A DNA stretch of 26,598 nucleotides from a virus, in IMG/VR virus record IMGVR_UViG_3300021142_000157, positions 1 to 26,598 of that record; one strand, written 5' to 3'. Made by a program: the position numbers and the translations under genes. The notes under the pieces are model-generated. The model saw only the letters and a program-made list of their open reading frames with translations, was not told where the DNA came from and made no database searches. Of this stretch, positions 1 through 6,967 are shown piece after piece (positions within the stretch are counted from its first letter, which is position 1; each line of letters begins with the position of its first letter).

Positions 1-364
1 AGTGCCTGTTGCCGAAGCAGCACCCTGATAGCCTGTTGCCGAAGCAGCACCCCGAGTGCCTGTTGCCGAAGCAGCACCCTGATAGCCTGTTGCCGAAGCA
101 GCACCCCGAGTGCCTGTTGCCGAAGCAGCACCCTGCTCGCCTGTTGCCGAAGCAGCACCCTGATCGCCTGTTGCCGAAGCAGCACCCTGATAGCCTGTTG
201 CCGAAGCAGCACCCAAAGCGCCTGTTGCCGAAGCAGCACCCCGATAGCCTGTTGCCGAAGCAGCACCCTGATAGCCTGTTGCCGAAGCAGCACCCCGAGT
301 GCCTGTTGCCGAAGCAGCACCCTGATCGCCTGTTGCCGAAGCAGCACCCTGATCGCCTGTTGCC
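1..364. repeat. 27-bp tandem repeat array (about 13.5 copies)
   Basis: A 27-bp unit built on CCTGTTGCCGAAGCAGCACC is repeated head to tail and extends past the left edge. Within each unit 21 bases are almost invariant, while six bases (two codons of the minus-strand gene) vary: CTGATC, CTGATA, CCGAGT, CTGCTC, CAAAGC and CCGATA on the plus strand. Unit length is a multiple of three, so gain or loss of copies keeps the coding frame. Confidence 0.95.
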
Positions 365-711
365 AGCGAGGGGGAATCTGGATCAATCGGCTTGCAACGC
401 GCCATCACCCAGTCAATCGCATCGCTGACGATTTGCGGGATACCGATTTCTGCTTTGATCGTCAGAGAGGCAGCAGCGATTTTGGTGTCATCGCCGTGAC
501 GGGAAATCTCGCCAGTGGCTTCAACGATTGCAAAACGGCTTTCAGCGGGTGCGTAGTAATTGAAAACGTCGAGCGGGTATTCGCAAGCGTGTAACCCTTG
601 TTCGCAAGCCTTGACCGGCCCATCGTGCGTAAACGTCTTGCCGACCTCGTACTGCATATCGCGGCACTTGAAGTCTTTGTCGAAGCCTTTGTAGGCGATG
701 ATGGTTTCCAT
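1..711 (-). CDS. DUF7666-like protein with 9-residue repeats, 3' end cut by window
   Basis: The minus strand is open from an ATG at 711 to the window edge (237 codons, no stop). The first ~115 residues form a unique domain (starts [18 protein letters not shown], contains [11 protein letters not shown]) of the kind seen in phage proteins labelled DUF7666. After residue ~116 comes a run of about 14 repeats of the form ATG-xx-GAAS, where xx is DQ, TR, YQ, YR, AL or EQ. The family has no established function as far as I know. The start lies one base past the stop of the upstream gene (713-1093), so the two are probably co-translated from the repressor-controlled leftward promoter at 1136-1164. 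The repeats have no stops in the opposite strand either, giving a misleading plus-strand frame. Family assignment is by recognition of the N-terminal sequence and repeat style; the C-terminus is not visible. Confidence 0.8.
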   Translation of the reverse strand, partial: METIIAYKGFDKDFKCRDMQYEVGKTFTHDGPVKACEQGLHACEYPLDVFNYYAPAESRFAIVEATGEISRHGDDTKIAAASLTIKAEIGIPQIVSDAIDWVMARCKPIDPDSPSLATGDQGAASATGDQGAASATGTRGAASATGYQGAASATGYRGAASATGALGAASATGYQGAASATGDQGAASATGEQGAASATGTRGAASATGYQGAASATGTRGAASATGYQGAASATGT

Positions 712-712
712 C

Positions 713-1093
713 TCAGCAGTCCTCGTCGGCATCGAGCAGTTGACGAGCAGCCTCGGTTTCAGCTTCTTTCGCCCAGTAGTCCCAAACAACCTTGCGGAGG
801 GTTTTGTAAGCCCTGGCTTGATCAGCGACGGGTTGATTGTCATCGCCGCCCCAAAGCTGGAGTGCTTTGGTCACTAGCTCCTGATTGCCGAGTACGATCT
901 CTTCGCAGAAAAAGTTCTCGTGGCTGAATGGATAGAAGCGGCCAGTCTTGTCGGCAAGCAACTCGGCAGCGCGACGGGTGACCGCAGCGTCCCAGGCGTC
1001 AAGCTCACCGGCTACTTGCGCGTACTTGTCGGCGGCAGCTTCGGCAGTTGCGATGCTCATGTACCGGCCAACGGAGTGTTGGGTGTGATGCAT
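713..1093 (-). CDS. Hypothetical protein, first gene of leftward operon
   Basis: 126 residues starting [21 protein letters not shown] do not recognise a family. It is rich in Ala, Asp and Glu, looks helical and soluble, and ends in an acidic tail (LLDADEDC). The ATG at 1093 is preceded by GGGAG seven bases upstream on the minus strand, which decides the start; the frame is open further upstream, but that extension would run through the -10 region and has no ribosome site. Its stop is one base from the ATG of the repeat-protein gene. It is the first gene behind a promoter holding the phage operator, the position occupied by pL genes in lambdoid phages, so early lytic expression is inferred. 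Confidence 0.75.
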   Translation of the reverse strand: MHHTQHSVGRYMSIATAEAAADKYAQVAGELDAWDAAVTRRAAELLADKTGRFYPFSHENFFCEEIVLGNQELVTKALQLWGGDDNQPVADQARAYKTLRKVVWDYWAKEAETEAARQLLDADEDC

Positions 1094-1135
1094 CTTGTTT
1101 CTCCCGTTATCGGATCTTTGTGATCTGTTAGATAG

Positions 1136-1164
1136 ACTGTACCCGTAGGTACATATCAAGTCAA
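1136..1164 (-). promoter_or_regulatory. Leftward early promoter (pL-like)
   Basis: On the minus strand, TTGACT (1164-1159), a 17-base spacer, then TACAGT (1141-1136). The near-palindrome GTACCC-GT-AGGTAC lies across the spacer and -10. The spacing and operator position match those of the rightward promoter at 2339-2367. It would drive the genes at 713-1093 and 1-711. Confidence 0.7.
1139..1152. promoter_or_regulatory. Repressor operator, left (OL-like)
   Basis: GTACCCGTAGGTAC, differing by one base from the 14-mer at 2351-2364. Further partial matches (GGGTACAT near 1173 and GTACCTAT at 1201) may be weaker sites. Binding by the S24 repressor encoded at 1604-2290 is inferred from position and sharing. 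Confidence 0.65.
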
Positions 1165-1240
1165 GCCCCAAGGGTACATATTTTTAACAAATTAGGGAAA
1201 GTACCTATATGCCGTTGCAAACAGGCAAAAAGACAGGCGC

Positions 1241-1263
1241 AAAAAAACCCGCGATTGCGGGTT
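1241..1263 (-). terminator. Intrinsic terminator of the repressor operon
   Basis: On the minus strand: AACCCGC, loop AATC, GCGGGTT, then seven T. It lies about 20 bases after the stop of the membrane-protein gene (1283-1594) and would end repressor-operon transcripts before the leftward promoter region. Confidence 0.85.
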
Positions 1264-1282
1264 GAGGTGGCATAACTAGCGT

Positions 1283-1594
1283 TTACTTTTTCTTCTGTGC
1301 CTTCTCACTGGCTGCGCCAACAAAGAATCCGAACAGAATTGATACAAAGAAAAAGACAACCGCAAAAATGGCAACGCGACCCAGCAATGAGGTCAGCGCA
1401 TTGTTGCTACCGGGCATATCTGCCAAGACCGCCGCAGCAACTCCAGCCGCGCCAGCCGCAAATTTGACCAGTGCCGCCTTGTCGGAATCATCAAACAGTT
1501 TGGTTTTGAACAGCAGGATTAGAACAAGCAGCACCGCACCGCCAGAGACGATCAGTCCTGCGCCGCCCAAACCGTCATTGGTAATCGGGTCCAC
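1283..1594 (-). CDS. Small membrane protein co-transcribed with the repressor
   Basis: 103 residues with a GTG start preceded by AGGGGAT. Three hydrophobic stretches are visible: ~13-30 (LIVSGGAVLLVLILLF), ~45-60 (Ala/Gly-rich) and ~73-93 (VAIFAVVFFFVSILFGFFV), ending in a basic tail (QKKK), so it is probably an inner-membrane protein. The start lies 9 bases past the repressor stop and a strong terminator follows, so both genes share a transcript and this protein should be made in lysogens. Membrane proteins in this position are often superinfection-exclusion factors; that role is inferred from context only. No named family recognised. Confidence 0.75.
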   Translation of the reverse strand: MDPITNDGLGGAGLIVSGGAVLLVLILLFKTKLFDDSDKAALVKFAAGAAGVAAAVLADMPGSNNALTSLLGRVAIFAVVFFFVSILFGFFVGAASEKAQKKK

Positions 1595-1603
1595 TTCGAT
1601 CCC

Positions 1604-2290
1604 CTAGAGTTTTCTGCTAAAGCGATGTTCCACGGCAACGCCGATAACACGGATTGCCGGGTCATCAATCTCAATGGTCGGATACGCTGGGTTCAGGGGG
1701 CGCAAAAACCAGCGGCCACCGTCCGTAGTCAATTTTTTGAATGTTGCTTGTTGCGTCGTTACGTCTTTCGCAACAACGTAGTCTCCAGCTTTCGGCGCCC
1801 GATCGGGATCAACAATGATGATGCTTCCCGGCGGGAAGTCTGCGCCATTTAAACCCCCCGTCATGCTGTCACCTTCAATCTCAAGGGCAAATGACCGCTT
1901 CCCCGGCGAAGATCGGTGCGGCTCAATCCACTCGTCGGCCTGACCAGCGAGATAGTTATCTTCAATGTCTGTCCAGGTTCCAGCTCGTACCCAAGAAATT
2001 AGCGGAACCTGAAAAACGATTAGTGATGTTTTTTCATAGTGTTTCAGGCCGGCGCCCAGATTGAACGGTCCGCTATCAATCCAATCGCGGCTCACCTGAA
2101 ACGTGGACGCAATCAGATCAACCATGTCATCGCCGATGCGCTTTTTGGCGGTCTTCCCCTCTGGAAGCAGCATTCTTGCAACGTAAGACGGGTCCCTCCC
2201 GAGTTTTCGGGACAGTTCAGCGTTGCTGCTTTCGCACTTTGTTTCCTTTAATTCCAGCAGCCTAAGCCGTCTTCTTTCGTATTTGTCCAT
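1604..2290 (-). CDS. CI-like phage repressor, S24 peptidase family
   Basis: 228 residues. Residues ~1-75 form a DNA-binding helix-turn-helix domain (NAELSRKLGRDPSYVARML). The C-terminal half is a LexA/UmuD-type S24 domain: VPLISWVRAGTW holds the predicted Ala103-Gly104 self-cleavage site, EGDSMTG carries nucleophile Ser142, and ATFKKL carries the general-base Lys (~185). This family represses lytic promoters and is inactivated by RecA-stimulated self-cleavage after DNA damage. I chose the ATG at 2290, with GGGAG nine bases upstream; an ATG seven codons earlier has its AAGGA too close. Likely targets are the operators at 1139-1152 and 2351-2364, the latter overlapping its own putative promoter. 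Confidence 0.95.
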   Translation of the reverse strand: MDKYERRRLRLLELKETKCESSNAELSRKLGRDPSYVARMLLPEGKTAKKRIGDDMVDLIASTFQVSRDWIDSGPFNLGAGLKHYEKTSLIVFQVPLISWVRAGTWTDIEDNYLAGQADEWIEPHRSSPGKRSFALEIEGDSMTGGLNGADFPPGSIIIVDPDRAPKAGDYVVAKDVTTQQATFKKLTTDGGRWFLRPLNPAYPTIEIDDPAIRVIGVAVEHRFSRKL

Positions 2291-2338
2291 AACGGGATTC
2301 TCCCGATCCATGTCCTTTCGGTAAATGACCTTTGGGTC

Positions 2339-2367
2339 TTGACAATATCTGTACCCGTGGGTACATT
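2339..2367 (+). promoter_or_regulatory. Rightward early promoter (pR-like)
   Basis: TTGACA (2339-2344), 17-base spacer, TACATT (2362-2367), a near-consensus sigma-70 promoter. The operator GTACCCGTGGGTAC covers the end of the spacer and the start of the -10. Transcription would begin near 2374, 26 bases before the Cro-like gene. A perfect 8-base palindrome, TTACGTAA (2366-2373), sits at the -10/start boundary. Confidence 0.8.
2351..2364. promoter_or_regulatory. Repressor operator, right (OR-like)
   Basis: GTACCCGTGGGTAC, palindromic except for the central GT. It is shared with the left promoter (13 of 14 bases) in the same position relative to the -10. A bound repressor would block RNA polymerase directly. 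Confidence 0.75.
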
Positions 2368-2390
2368 ACGTAATAAGCCCACCAAACCAA
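2363..2390 (-). promoter_or_regulatory. Possible repressor promoter (pRM-like)
   Basis: On the minus strand, TTGGTT (2390-2385), 16-base spacer, TAATGT (2368-2363). It overlaps the rightward promoter back to back and its start would fall inside the operator, allowing autorepression. The match is only moderate; it is proposed mainly because the repressor gene needs a leftward promoter here. Confidence 0.4.
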
Positions 2391-2399
2391 GACAAGGTC

Positions 2400-2648
2400 A
2401 TGGAAGAACTACTCCGGTTCCTTAACGAACTTCCCAAGGATGCGCAACACGCATTTGCTGCCAAGTGCAAAACGTCTTTGGGATATTTGCGCAAGGCTTG
2501 TTCAAAAGGCCAGAAGCTTGGTCCCGTTCTTTGCGTTCTCCTTGAGCGTCACAGTAAGGGTCGTGTTTCTCGCAAGGTTTTGCACCCCAACGAGTGGAAA
2601 GCAATGTGGCCTGAACTTGCCGCCAAGGGTCAAAAGGTGTCTCCATGA
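2400..2648 (+). CDS. Cro/YdaS-like helix-turn-helix regulator
   Basis: 82 residues. The N-terminal ~50 residues fit a small helix-turn-helix (AFAAKCKTSLGYLRKACSKGQKL), and the C-terminal VSRKVLHPNEWKAMWPELA is the tail typical of YdaS/Cro-like phage regulators, where a 'VTR..L.P..W...WPEL' pattern recurs. It is the first gene behind the rightward promoter and divergent from the repressor, the place of Cro. It probably binds the same operator region to shut off repressor synthesis. The ATG follows AAGG. Its stop overlaps the next ORF by four bases (ATGA). Confidence 0.85.
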   Translation: MEELLRFLNELPKDAQHAFAAKCKTSLGYLRKACSKGQKLGPVLCVLLERHSKGRVSRKVLHPNEWKAMWPELAAKGQKVSP

Positions 2649-2959
2649 CCGAAGCATGTTCTTTAGTTGTCGAAACGGCAAGGAAGTCATTGACCTTGGC
2701 ATTGCAGGGTCTTTCTGAGCCGGGTACGCAGAGCGCGATTGCGAAGGCAATGCAGACATCGGAAGCGACAGTTTCGCGCCTGAAGACAGAACACCTTCAA
2801 CCCATTATAGAAATGCTCGCGCTGTCCGGCCTGAAGGTGGTTAAGGCAACAGACAAAACAATCAACGAAGAGCGTTTGCGGGCAATCGCGGTGCTGGCTC
2901 ACTACGCGCTGTCCTCTGAAGAGGACTTTACCAACGCGATTCTGGGGGATAACAAGTGA
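2645..2959 (+). CDS. CII-like transcriptional activator
   Basis: 104 residues. ARKSLTLALQGLSEPGTQSAIAKAMQTSEATVSRLK is a helix-turn-helix resembling the phage CII family; the HTH (QSAIAKAMQTSEATVSR) is followed by a C-terminal helical part as in CII tetramers. In lambda-type phages CII follows Cro and activates repressor establishment and integration promoters. The gene is coupled to the Cro-like gene (ATGA overlap) and to the ParB-like gene (GTGA overlap). Family assignment is by motif and position; no CII-activated promoter could be identified. Confidence 0.75.
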   Translation: MTEACSLVVETARKSLTLALQGLSEPGTQSAIAKAMQTSEATVSRLKTEHLQPIIEMLALSGLKVVKATDKTINEERLRAIAVLAHYALSSEEDFTNAILGDNK

Positions 2960-3897
2960 GCGAACTCGTGACATATGAGCGTCATCCTCTGTCAGCCGCA
3001 TTTGGCGACATGTCTGAGGATGAGTATCAGGATCTCAAGGATTCGCTTGAGAATATTGGGCTGCAAAACCCGATTGTGATGTTCGAGGGCCGGGTCATCG
3101 ACGGCTGGCATCGGTACAAGGCTTGCGAAGAACTTGGCGTTCCGTTTACGACCGTTGAGTTGGGCGAGGATCAAGACCCTCAGTATTACGTCATATCCAC
3201 AAACACACGCCGAAACCAGACTAAAGCACAGAAAGCAATTTCTTTAAGCGAGGTTTATGCGTGGGGTAGGCATGGTGACAACCAGCATAAAAACAGGAAG
3301 GGTACTGAGTACCCGTCCTCATTTACCAGTCAGCAAATTGCAGAAGAGGCTGGTGTAAGTGAAAAAACAATCAAGCAAGCCAAGGCGGTTATTACCAAAG
3401 CTGTCCCCGAGTTAATTAATGCCGTCAAGAATGGCGAGATTGGTTTAACGAAGGCGGCGCAGATTGCCAAGCTGCCAAAGTCAGAACAGGCCACGGCGAT
3501 TGACAAGCCCCTTCCAAAGAAATCCAAGCCGGCGCAAGAGCCTGTTACGCCCCCGCCTGGATGGACGGCCGACCCGTCCCGCAATCAGCCAGATGACGAG
3601 GATGTACCCGAGTACAGCGAAGTGGACCAGTTGCGCGACCAGGTGACAGAACTACAGGCCGAAGTAATCCGGCTGACCACCGATCGGGCGATTGAAGATT
3701 CCGGCTTAGATGAAGAGGGAAAACTTGAGGTCAGGACGATCATTGATGGGCTGAAAGCGGAACTCAAGCAAGCCCAGATTGAACGCGATGCGATGCGGGC
3801 ATCCCGCGATGGATTCCAGCGCGAGGTCGCGGAACTCAAGAAGCAATGCGCCATCAACCTTCGCCGCGCAGAACGTGCGGAAAAGGCACTTAAATGA
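2956..3897 (+). CDS. ParB-like N-terminal domain protein with HTH and coiled coil
   Basis: 313 residues with a GTG start overlapping the previous stop. Residues ~5-95 form a ParB/Srx-type domain: HPLSAAFGDMSEDEYQDL, then GRVIDGWHRYKACEELG. Residues ~118-145 hold a helix-turn-helix (SQQIAEEAGVSEKTIKQAK). A Pro-rich linker (TPPPGWTADP) leads to a long coiled coil (~222-312). Such proteins in phage early regions may bind DNA near the origin or act as regulators; partition is less likely because no ParA gene or centromere-like repeats are seen. It stands immediately before the helicase and primase-like genes (4-base overlap), suggesting a replication role. Confidence 0.85.
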   Translation: MSELVTYERHPLSAAFGDMSEDEYQDLKDSLENIGLQNPIVMFEGRVIDGWHRYKACEELGVPFTTVELGEDQDPQYYVISTNTRRNQTKAQKAISLSEVYAWGRHGDNQHKNRKGTEYPSSFTSQQIAEEAGVSEKTIKQAKAVITKAVPELINAVKNGEIGLTKAAQIAKLPKSEQATAIDKPLPKKSKPAQEPVTPPPGWTADPSRNQPDDEDVPEYSEVDQLRDQVTELQAEVIRLTTDRAIEDSGLDEEGKLEVRTIIDGLKAELKQAQIERDAMRASRDGFQREVAELKKQCAINLRRAERAEKALK

Positions 3898-5378
3898 TGG
3901 CGCGTCGGGATATGTCACTGCGGCCATATCAGGCCGATGGCATTGAGAATGCGCGGGTTGGCGCAGCCGACGGTCACCGCTCACAGATTTTGTACGCACC
4001 CTGCGGTGCCGGCAAGACCGAAATGGCAATTGCCCTGATGAAGTCATGCGCCGATCGCGGAAGGCGTGTAGCGATGGTTTTGGACCGGATAGTGCTGGTG
4101 AACCAGACCAGCGCGAGGCTTGACTCATATGGGATAGAACACGGGGTTTTGCAAGCCGGACATTGGCGCTATCGCCCGTCAGAACGAATCCAAATTTGCA
4201 GCGCACAGACGCTTGAAAAGCGCGGTTCGTTCCCCGGTCTGGATTTGCTGATCATCGATGAGGCGCACCAGACCCGCAAGCAAACCAAGGAGTTCATCAA
4301 GTCAAATCCCCAGGTTCGCGTTCTCGGGCTGACCGGATCTCCATTTACAAAGGGACTTGGACAGACGTTTACGAACATTGTGAACGTCACCAATACGGAC
4401 AGTTTGATCAAGCTGGGAAACCTTGTACCGCTGCGCGTGTTCGTTGCGAAAGAAATTGACATGACCGGCGCAAAGAAGGTGGCCGGTGAGTGGTCGGATT
4501 CGGAAGTCACGGAGCGCGGCATCAAGATTACCGGGGATGTCGTGGCGGAGTGGGTCAGCAAAACGCATGAAATATTTGGTGGCCCCAAAAAAACCATCGT
4601 GTTTTGCGCTTCTGTCGCGCACGGTGATGACCTGTCGCGCAAGTTCGCCGAGGCTGGCTACAACTTTGTTGCCATCAGTTACAAGGATGATGACAAGTAC
4701 AAGGCAGATGTGTTTGAGGAATTTGCCAAACCTGACACATCGATCCACGGCCTTATCGCGACCGACATTCTGACAAAGGGGTTTGATTGCCCCGATGTGA
4801 TGATCGGGATTTCAGCGCGGCCATTTTCCAAATCGCTATCCAGCCACATTCAGCAGCTTGGCCGCGTCATGCGTTCATTTGAGGGCAAGGAATTCGGTGT
4901 GTGGCTTGACCATTCCGGTAATTACCTTCGATTCAGGGAAGATTGGGAACAGGTTTTTTCCGATGGCGTGAGCGCTTTGGATGATGGGAAAGAAAAGCCG
5001 AAACCGGAGCCGTCAGACCGTGAAAAGAAAGAGGCCAAGTGTCCGAAATGCGGCCACCTATGGGGCGTCGGTGACGTTTGTTCTCATTGTGGATTCGTGC
5101 GCGAAGCGCGGAATCATGTCGTATCAAACCCCGGCGCCCTTGAGGAGCTGAGAGTCAAAGCGCAGAACACCAAGCGGGCAAAGCAAAAGTTCTACAGCGA
5201 AGTCATCGGGTACAGTGAATTGAAGGGTTTCAAGCCTGGTTGGGCATACCACAAGTTCATTGAGAAATTCGGTGAACCACCGTCAAGATTGTTGAAGATG
5301 TCCGCGCAACCGTCACTTGAAACCATGAACTGGATCAAGTCACGGATGATCGCGTATCGCAAGAGGAATGCGGCATGA
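3894..5378 (+). CDS. SF2 DEAH-type helicase with C-terminal zinc ribbon
   Basis: 494 residues. Superfamily 2 motifs in order: Q-motif region LRPYQ (9-13), Walker A PCGAGKT (Lys41), motif II DEAH (122-125), motif III GLTGSP, and RecA2 motifs IATDILTKGFDCPDV (V) and QQLGRVMR (VI). A CPKCGH...CSHCG zinc ribbon follows (residues ~383-403), then ~90 residues of unknown fold. These proteins couple ATP hydrolysis to DNA unwinding or translocation. With the primase-like gene coupled downstream (ATGATG overlap), it is the likely replicative or origin-opening helicase of this phage. All motifs look intact. Start may be either of two adjacent ATGs. Confidence 0.92.
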   Translation: MMARRDMSLRPYQADGIENARVGAADGHRSQILYAPCGAGKTEMAIALMKSCADRGRRVAMVLDRIVLVNQTSARLDSYGIEHGVLQAGHWRYRPSERIQICSAQTLEKRGSFPGLDLLIIDEAHQTRKQTKEFIKSNPQVRVLGLTGSPFTKGLGQTFTNIVNVTNTDSLIKLGNLVPLRVFVAKEIDMTGAKKVAGEWSDSEVTERGIKITGDVVAEWVSKTHEIFGGPKKTIVFCASVAHGDDLSRKFAEAGYNFVAISYKDDDKYKADVFEEFAKPDTSIHGLIATDILTKGFDCPDVMIGISARPFSKSLSSHIQQLGRVMRSFEGKEFGVWLDHSGNYLRFREDWEQVFSDGVSALDDGKEKPKPEPSDREKKEAKCPKCGHLWGVGDVCSHCGFVREARNHVVSNPGALEELRVKAQNTKRAKQKFYSEVIGYSELKGFKPGWAYHKFIEKFGEPPSRLLKMSAQPSLETMNWIKSRMIAYRKRNAA

Positions 5379-6202
5379 TGGAATTCGCCGATTTCGCCCG
5401 CGCTCACGGACTCATCATCAATTCGGTGATCCCCGGAAAGTGGGTGCGCGTCCCGACGATCGATCACCCGAAAAAGCGCAACGGCGCATACAAATACTTG
5501 GGCGACATCGGGTTTGTCCAGAACCACGCAACCCAAGTGGATGTGAGCATCTGGAAACCCGAGCGCCAGGACGATTACAAAGTTGACTACAAGGCAATCG
5601 CAGCGCAAGCAAGGCGGCATGAAGCAGGGCGCCGTGCGTTGCAGGCAAAGGCTGCAAAGAAAGCCCAGTGGATCATCGGCCAATGCGGAACCCGCGAACA
5701 TCAGTACCTGACAGACAAGGGATTTCCAGAAGCGAAAGGCCTTGTCTGGACCAATGACGATGAGCCGATCTTGGTAGTTCCGATGCGAGTCGGAACGCTG
5801 GTTGTCGGTTGCCAGCTAATCACGAATTCCGGCGACAAAAAATTTCTGTCAGGTCAACGCACGAACGATGCCGTATTTCATATCGGATCGGGCACCCCGG
5901 TTCTTTGCGAGGGATACGCGACCGCTCTATCAATCCACTCGGCGTTGAGCGCGATAAAAGCCCGCAGGAGCGTTGTTGCTTGTTTCTCGGCACACAACCT
6001 AACCCGAGTGGCGAAAACCGTTCCAGACGCGATTGTGGTGGCCGACAACGATGTTTCGTTGACCGGCGAGCGCGTGGCAAAAGAAACAGGACTTCCATAC
6101 TGGATCAGCGATGTAGTCGGGGAGGACTTCAACGATTACGCCAAGCGTGTCGGAAGGTTCGCCGCATCACAGTCGCTGCGCAAATTACTGATTTCAAACT
6201 AG
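5375..6202 (+). CDS. Toprim-domain primase-like protein
   Basis: 275 residues. The C-terminal half has Toprim signatures: VLCEGYATALSIHSAL (conserved Glu) and IVVADND (Asp-x-Asp metal site). Residues ~85-130 resemble the middle of phage primases (REHQYLTDKGFPEAKGLVW, then ILVVPMRVG). The N-terminal ~70 residues (VRVPTIDHPKKRNGAYKYL) lack the usual CHC2 zinc cysteines but resemble the start of other phage primases of this type. It probably synthesises primers with the adjacent helicase; no separate helicase domain is fused. The gene overlaps the helicase stop by four bases. A gene-poor stretch follows. Confidence 0.88.
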   Translation: MMEFADFARAHGLIINSVIPGKWVRVPTIDHPKKRNGAYKYLGDIGFVQNHATQVDVSIWKPERQDDYKVDYKAIAAQARRHEAGRRALQAKAAKKAQWIIGQCGTREHQYLTDKGFPEAKGLVWTNDDEPILVVPMRVGTLVVGCQLITNSGDKKFLSGQRTNDAVFHIGSGTPVLCEGYATALSIHSALSAIKARRSVVACFSAHNLTRVAKTVPDAIVVADNDVSLTGERVAKETGLPYWISDVVGEDFNDYAKRVGRFAASQSLRKLLISN

Positions 6203-6537
6203 CAAGGCGAGTGATGCCGTAAGCATCCGTCAGGGCGCGCAAGCAGACAAGGTGGCCACCAGAACCCAGATATGGCCGGCAGATAGGGTGTCGTGACAGT
6301 ACAGGTCGGATAACAAACTTTCTGGTCTCAGAGCTCTTAAGTGGGGACTCTGGCAGTGCGGGGAAAAAAGCGGTGACAACAAGCCTTGCATGATGAGAAC
6401 ACTACCTCCGGGACGGGCTGGGGCTGTCGGGAAATCCTCCGGTAGCGTGGGCCAGGAAGTGAAGGGCAAAGCAACGGCAAAAGCAACTGCCGCCGCAACC
6501 GCTCATCACCCTTTAGACCAACTTATTGTCTTGTGAA
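6203..6537 (+). other. 335-bp stretch without a recognised gene
   Basis: This breaks an otherwise gapless operon. One plus-strand frame is open from 6204 to the TGA at 6534-6536 except for a single TGA at 6294-6296. Its conceptual products are ~30 residues (SIRQGAQADKVATRTQIW) and, after the stop, a piece ending in a 48-codon ORF from ATG 6390. No Shine-Dalgarno sequence precedes either part. A minus-strand frame is also open at 6230-6469. The stretch may hold a decayed gene, a structured RNA or an origin; I cannot decide from the sequence. Confidence 0.5.
6390..6536 (+). CDS. Possible 48-residue protein coupled to DUF5710 gene
   Basis: MMRTLPPGRAGAVGKSSG followed by a basic, Ala/Thr/Lys-rich tail (KGKATAKATAAATAHH). 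Support: its stop (6534-6536) lies one base before the ATG of the DUF5710 gene, which lacks a ribosome site of its own and so may need coupling. Against: no Shine-Dalgarno before 6390, low-complexity composition, and the frame continues upstream to an in-frame TGA at 6294. No family recognised; it could be the tail of a broken gene. Confidence 0.3.
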   Translation: MMRTLPPGRAGAVGKSSGSVGQEVKGKATAKATAAATAHHPLDQLIVL

Positions 6538-6774
6538 ATGCGAACAAATTTAGAAATTGCTAAGGAATTAAAAGGGGCAATAAAGCGGCGGCAAATTGTC
6601 CCGAACGCGATCAAGCTGCGAAGCAAAGAGCGCGTGTATTTGAGGTGCGATTTTGAAGAGCGCAACGCGGTCAAGATCCTCGGCGCCAAGTGGGATTCGA
6701 TCATGCGCAAGTGGTACGTCGATGACGTATCGAACCTAAACGTGTTTGCGAAATGGATACCGAACCATGGATGA
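6538..6774 (+). CDS. DUF5710-type small protein
   Basis: 78 residues. The central segment ERVYLRCDFEERNAVKILGA followed by KWDSIMRKWYV fits DUF5710, a short domain found in phage and mobile-element proteins and often fused to primase or DNA-modifying modules. Function is not established. I chose ATG 6538; a TTG four codons upstream is possible. No clear Shine-Dalgarno is seen, so translation may be coupled to the small ORF ending at 6536. The 3' end overlaps the Lar-like gene by eight bases. Confidence 0.75.
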   Translation: MRTNLEIAKELKGAIKRRQIVPNAIKLRSKERVYLRCDFEERNAVKILGAKWDSIMRKWYVDDVSNLNVFAKWIPNHG

Positions 6775-6967
6775 AGACCTTAAGTCGTTGAGGCAAGGAT
6801 TGAAAGGTTGCCCGTTCTGCGGTGGCGACCCGACATTGGAGCCAATGCCAGCGAAATCTGGCTGGTGGCGTGTTCGCTGCAAAGACTACGCATGCGGTGG
6901 CACGACTTGGGCAATGTCGGACGCAGAAGCGGCAGTTATGGCGTGGCAAAGGAGAGCGAAGTGCTAA
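6767..6967 (+). CDS. Lar-like restriction-alleviation zinc protein
   Basis: 66 residues: CPFCGGDPTLEPM, then WWRVRCKDYACGG and a C-terminal AEAAVMAWQRRA. This is the layout of the Lar family (CPFCGG, second Cys pair, '..W..R'), named for Rac prophage Lar, which alleviates type I restriction by stimulating modification. Many small phage members are annotated by this zinc motif alone, so antirestriction activity is inference. The start at 6767 overlaps the DUF5710 stop; the GTG of the next gene overlaps its stop. Confidence 0.8.
   Translation: MDEDLKSLRQGLKGCPFCGGDPTLEPMPAKSGWWRVRCKDYACGGTTWAMSDAEAAVMAWQRRAKC

Noticed and set aside
1-364. CRISPR array
   Set aside because: The 27-bp units are contiguous and coding, with only six variable bases and no spacers of normal length.
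9-428. Plus-strand ORF of LPKQHPDSL repeats
   Set aside because: It is the antisense shadow of the 27-bp array; the minus strand continues into a recognisable N-terminal domain and is coupled to the upstream gene.
2956-3897. Plasmid partition system
   Set aside because: A ParB-like domain is present, but there is no ParA gene and no centromere-like repeat cluster nearby.
6230-6469. Minus-strand 79-codon ORF in the gene-poor block
   Set aside because: No ribosome site, no recognisable sequence, and opposite to all surrounding transcription; long chance frames are common in GC-rich DNA.
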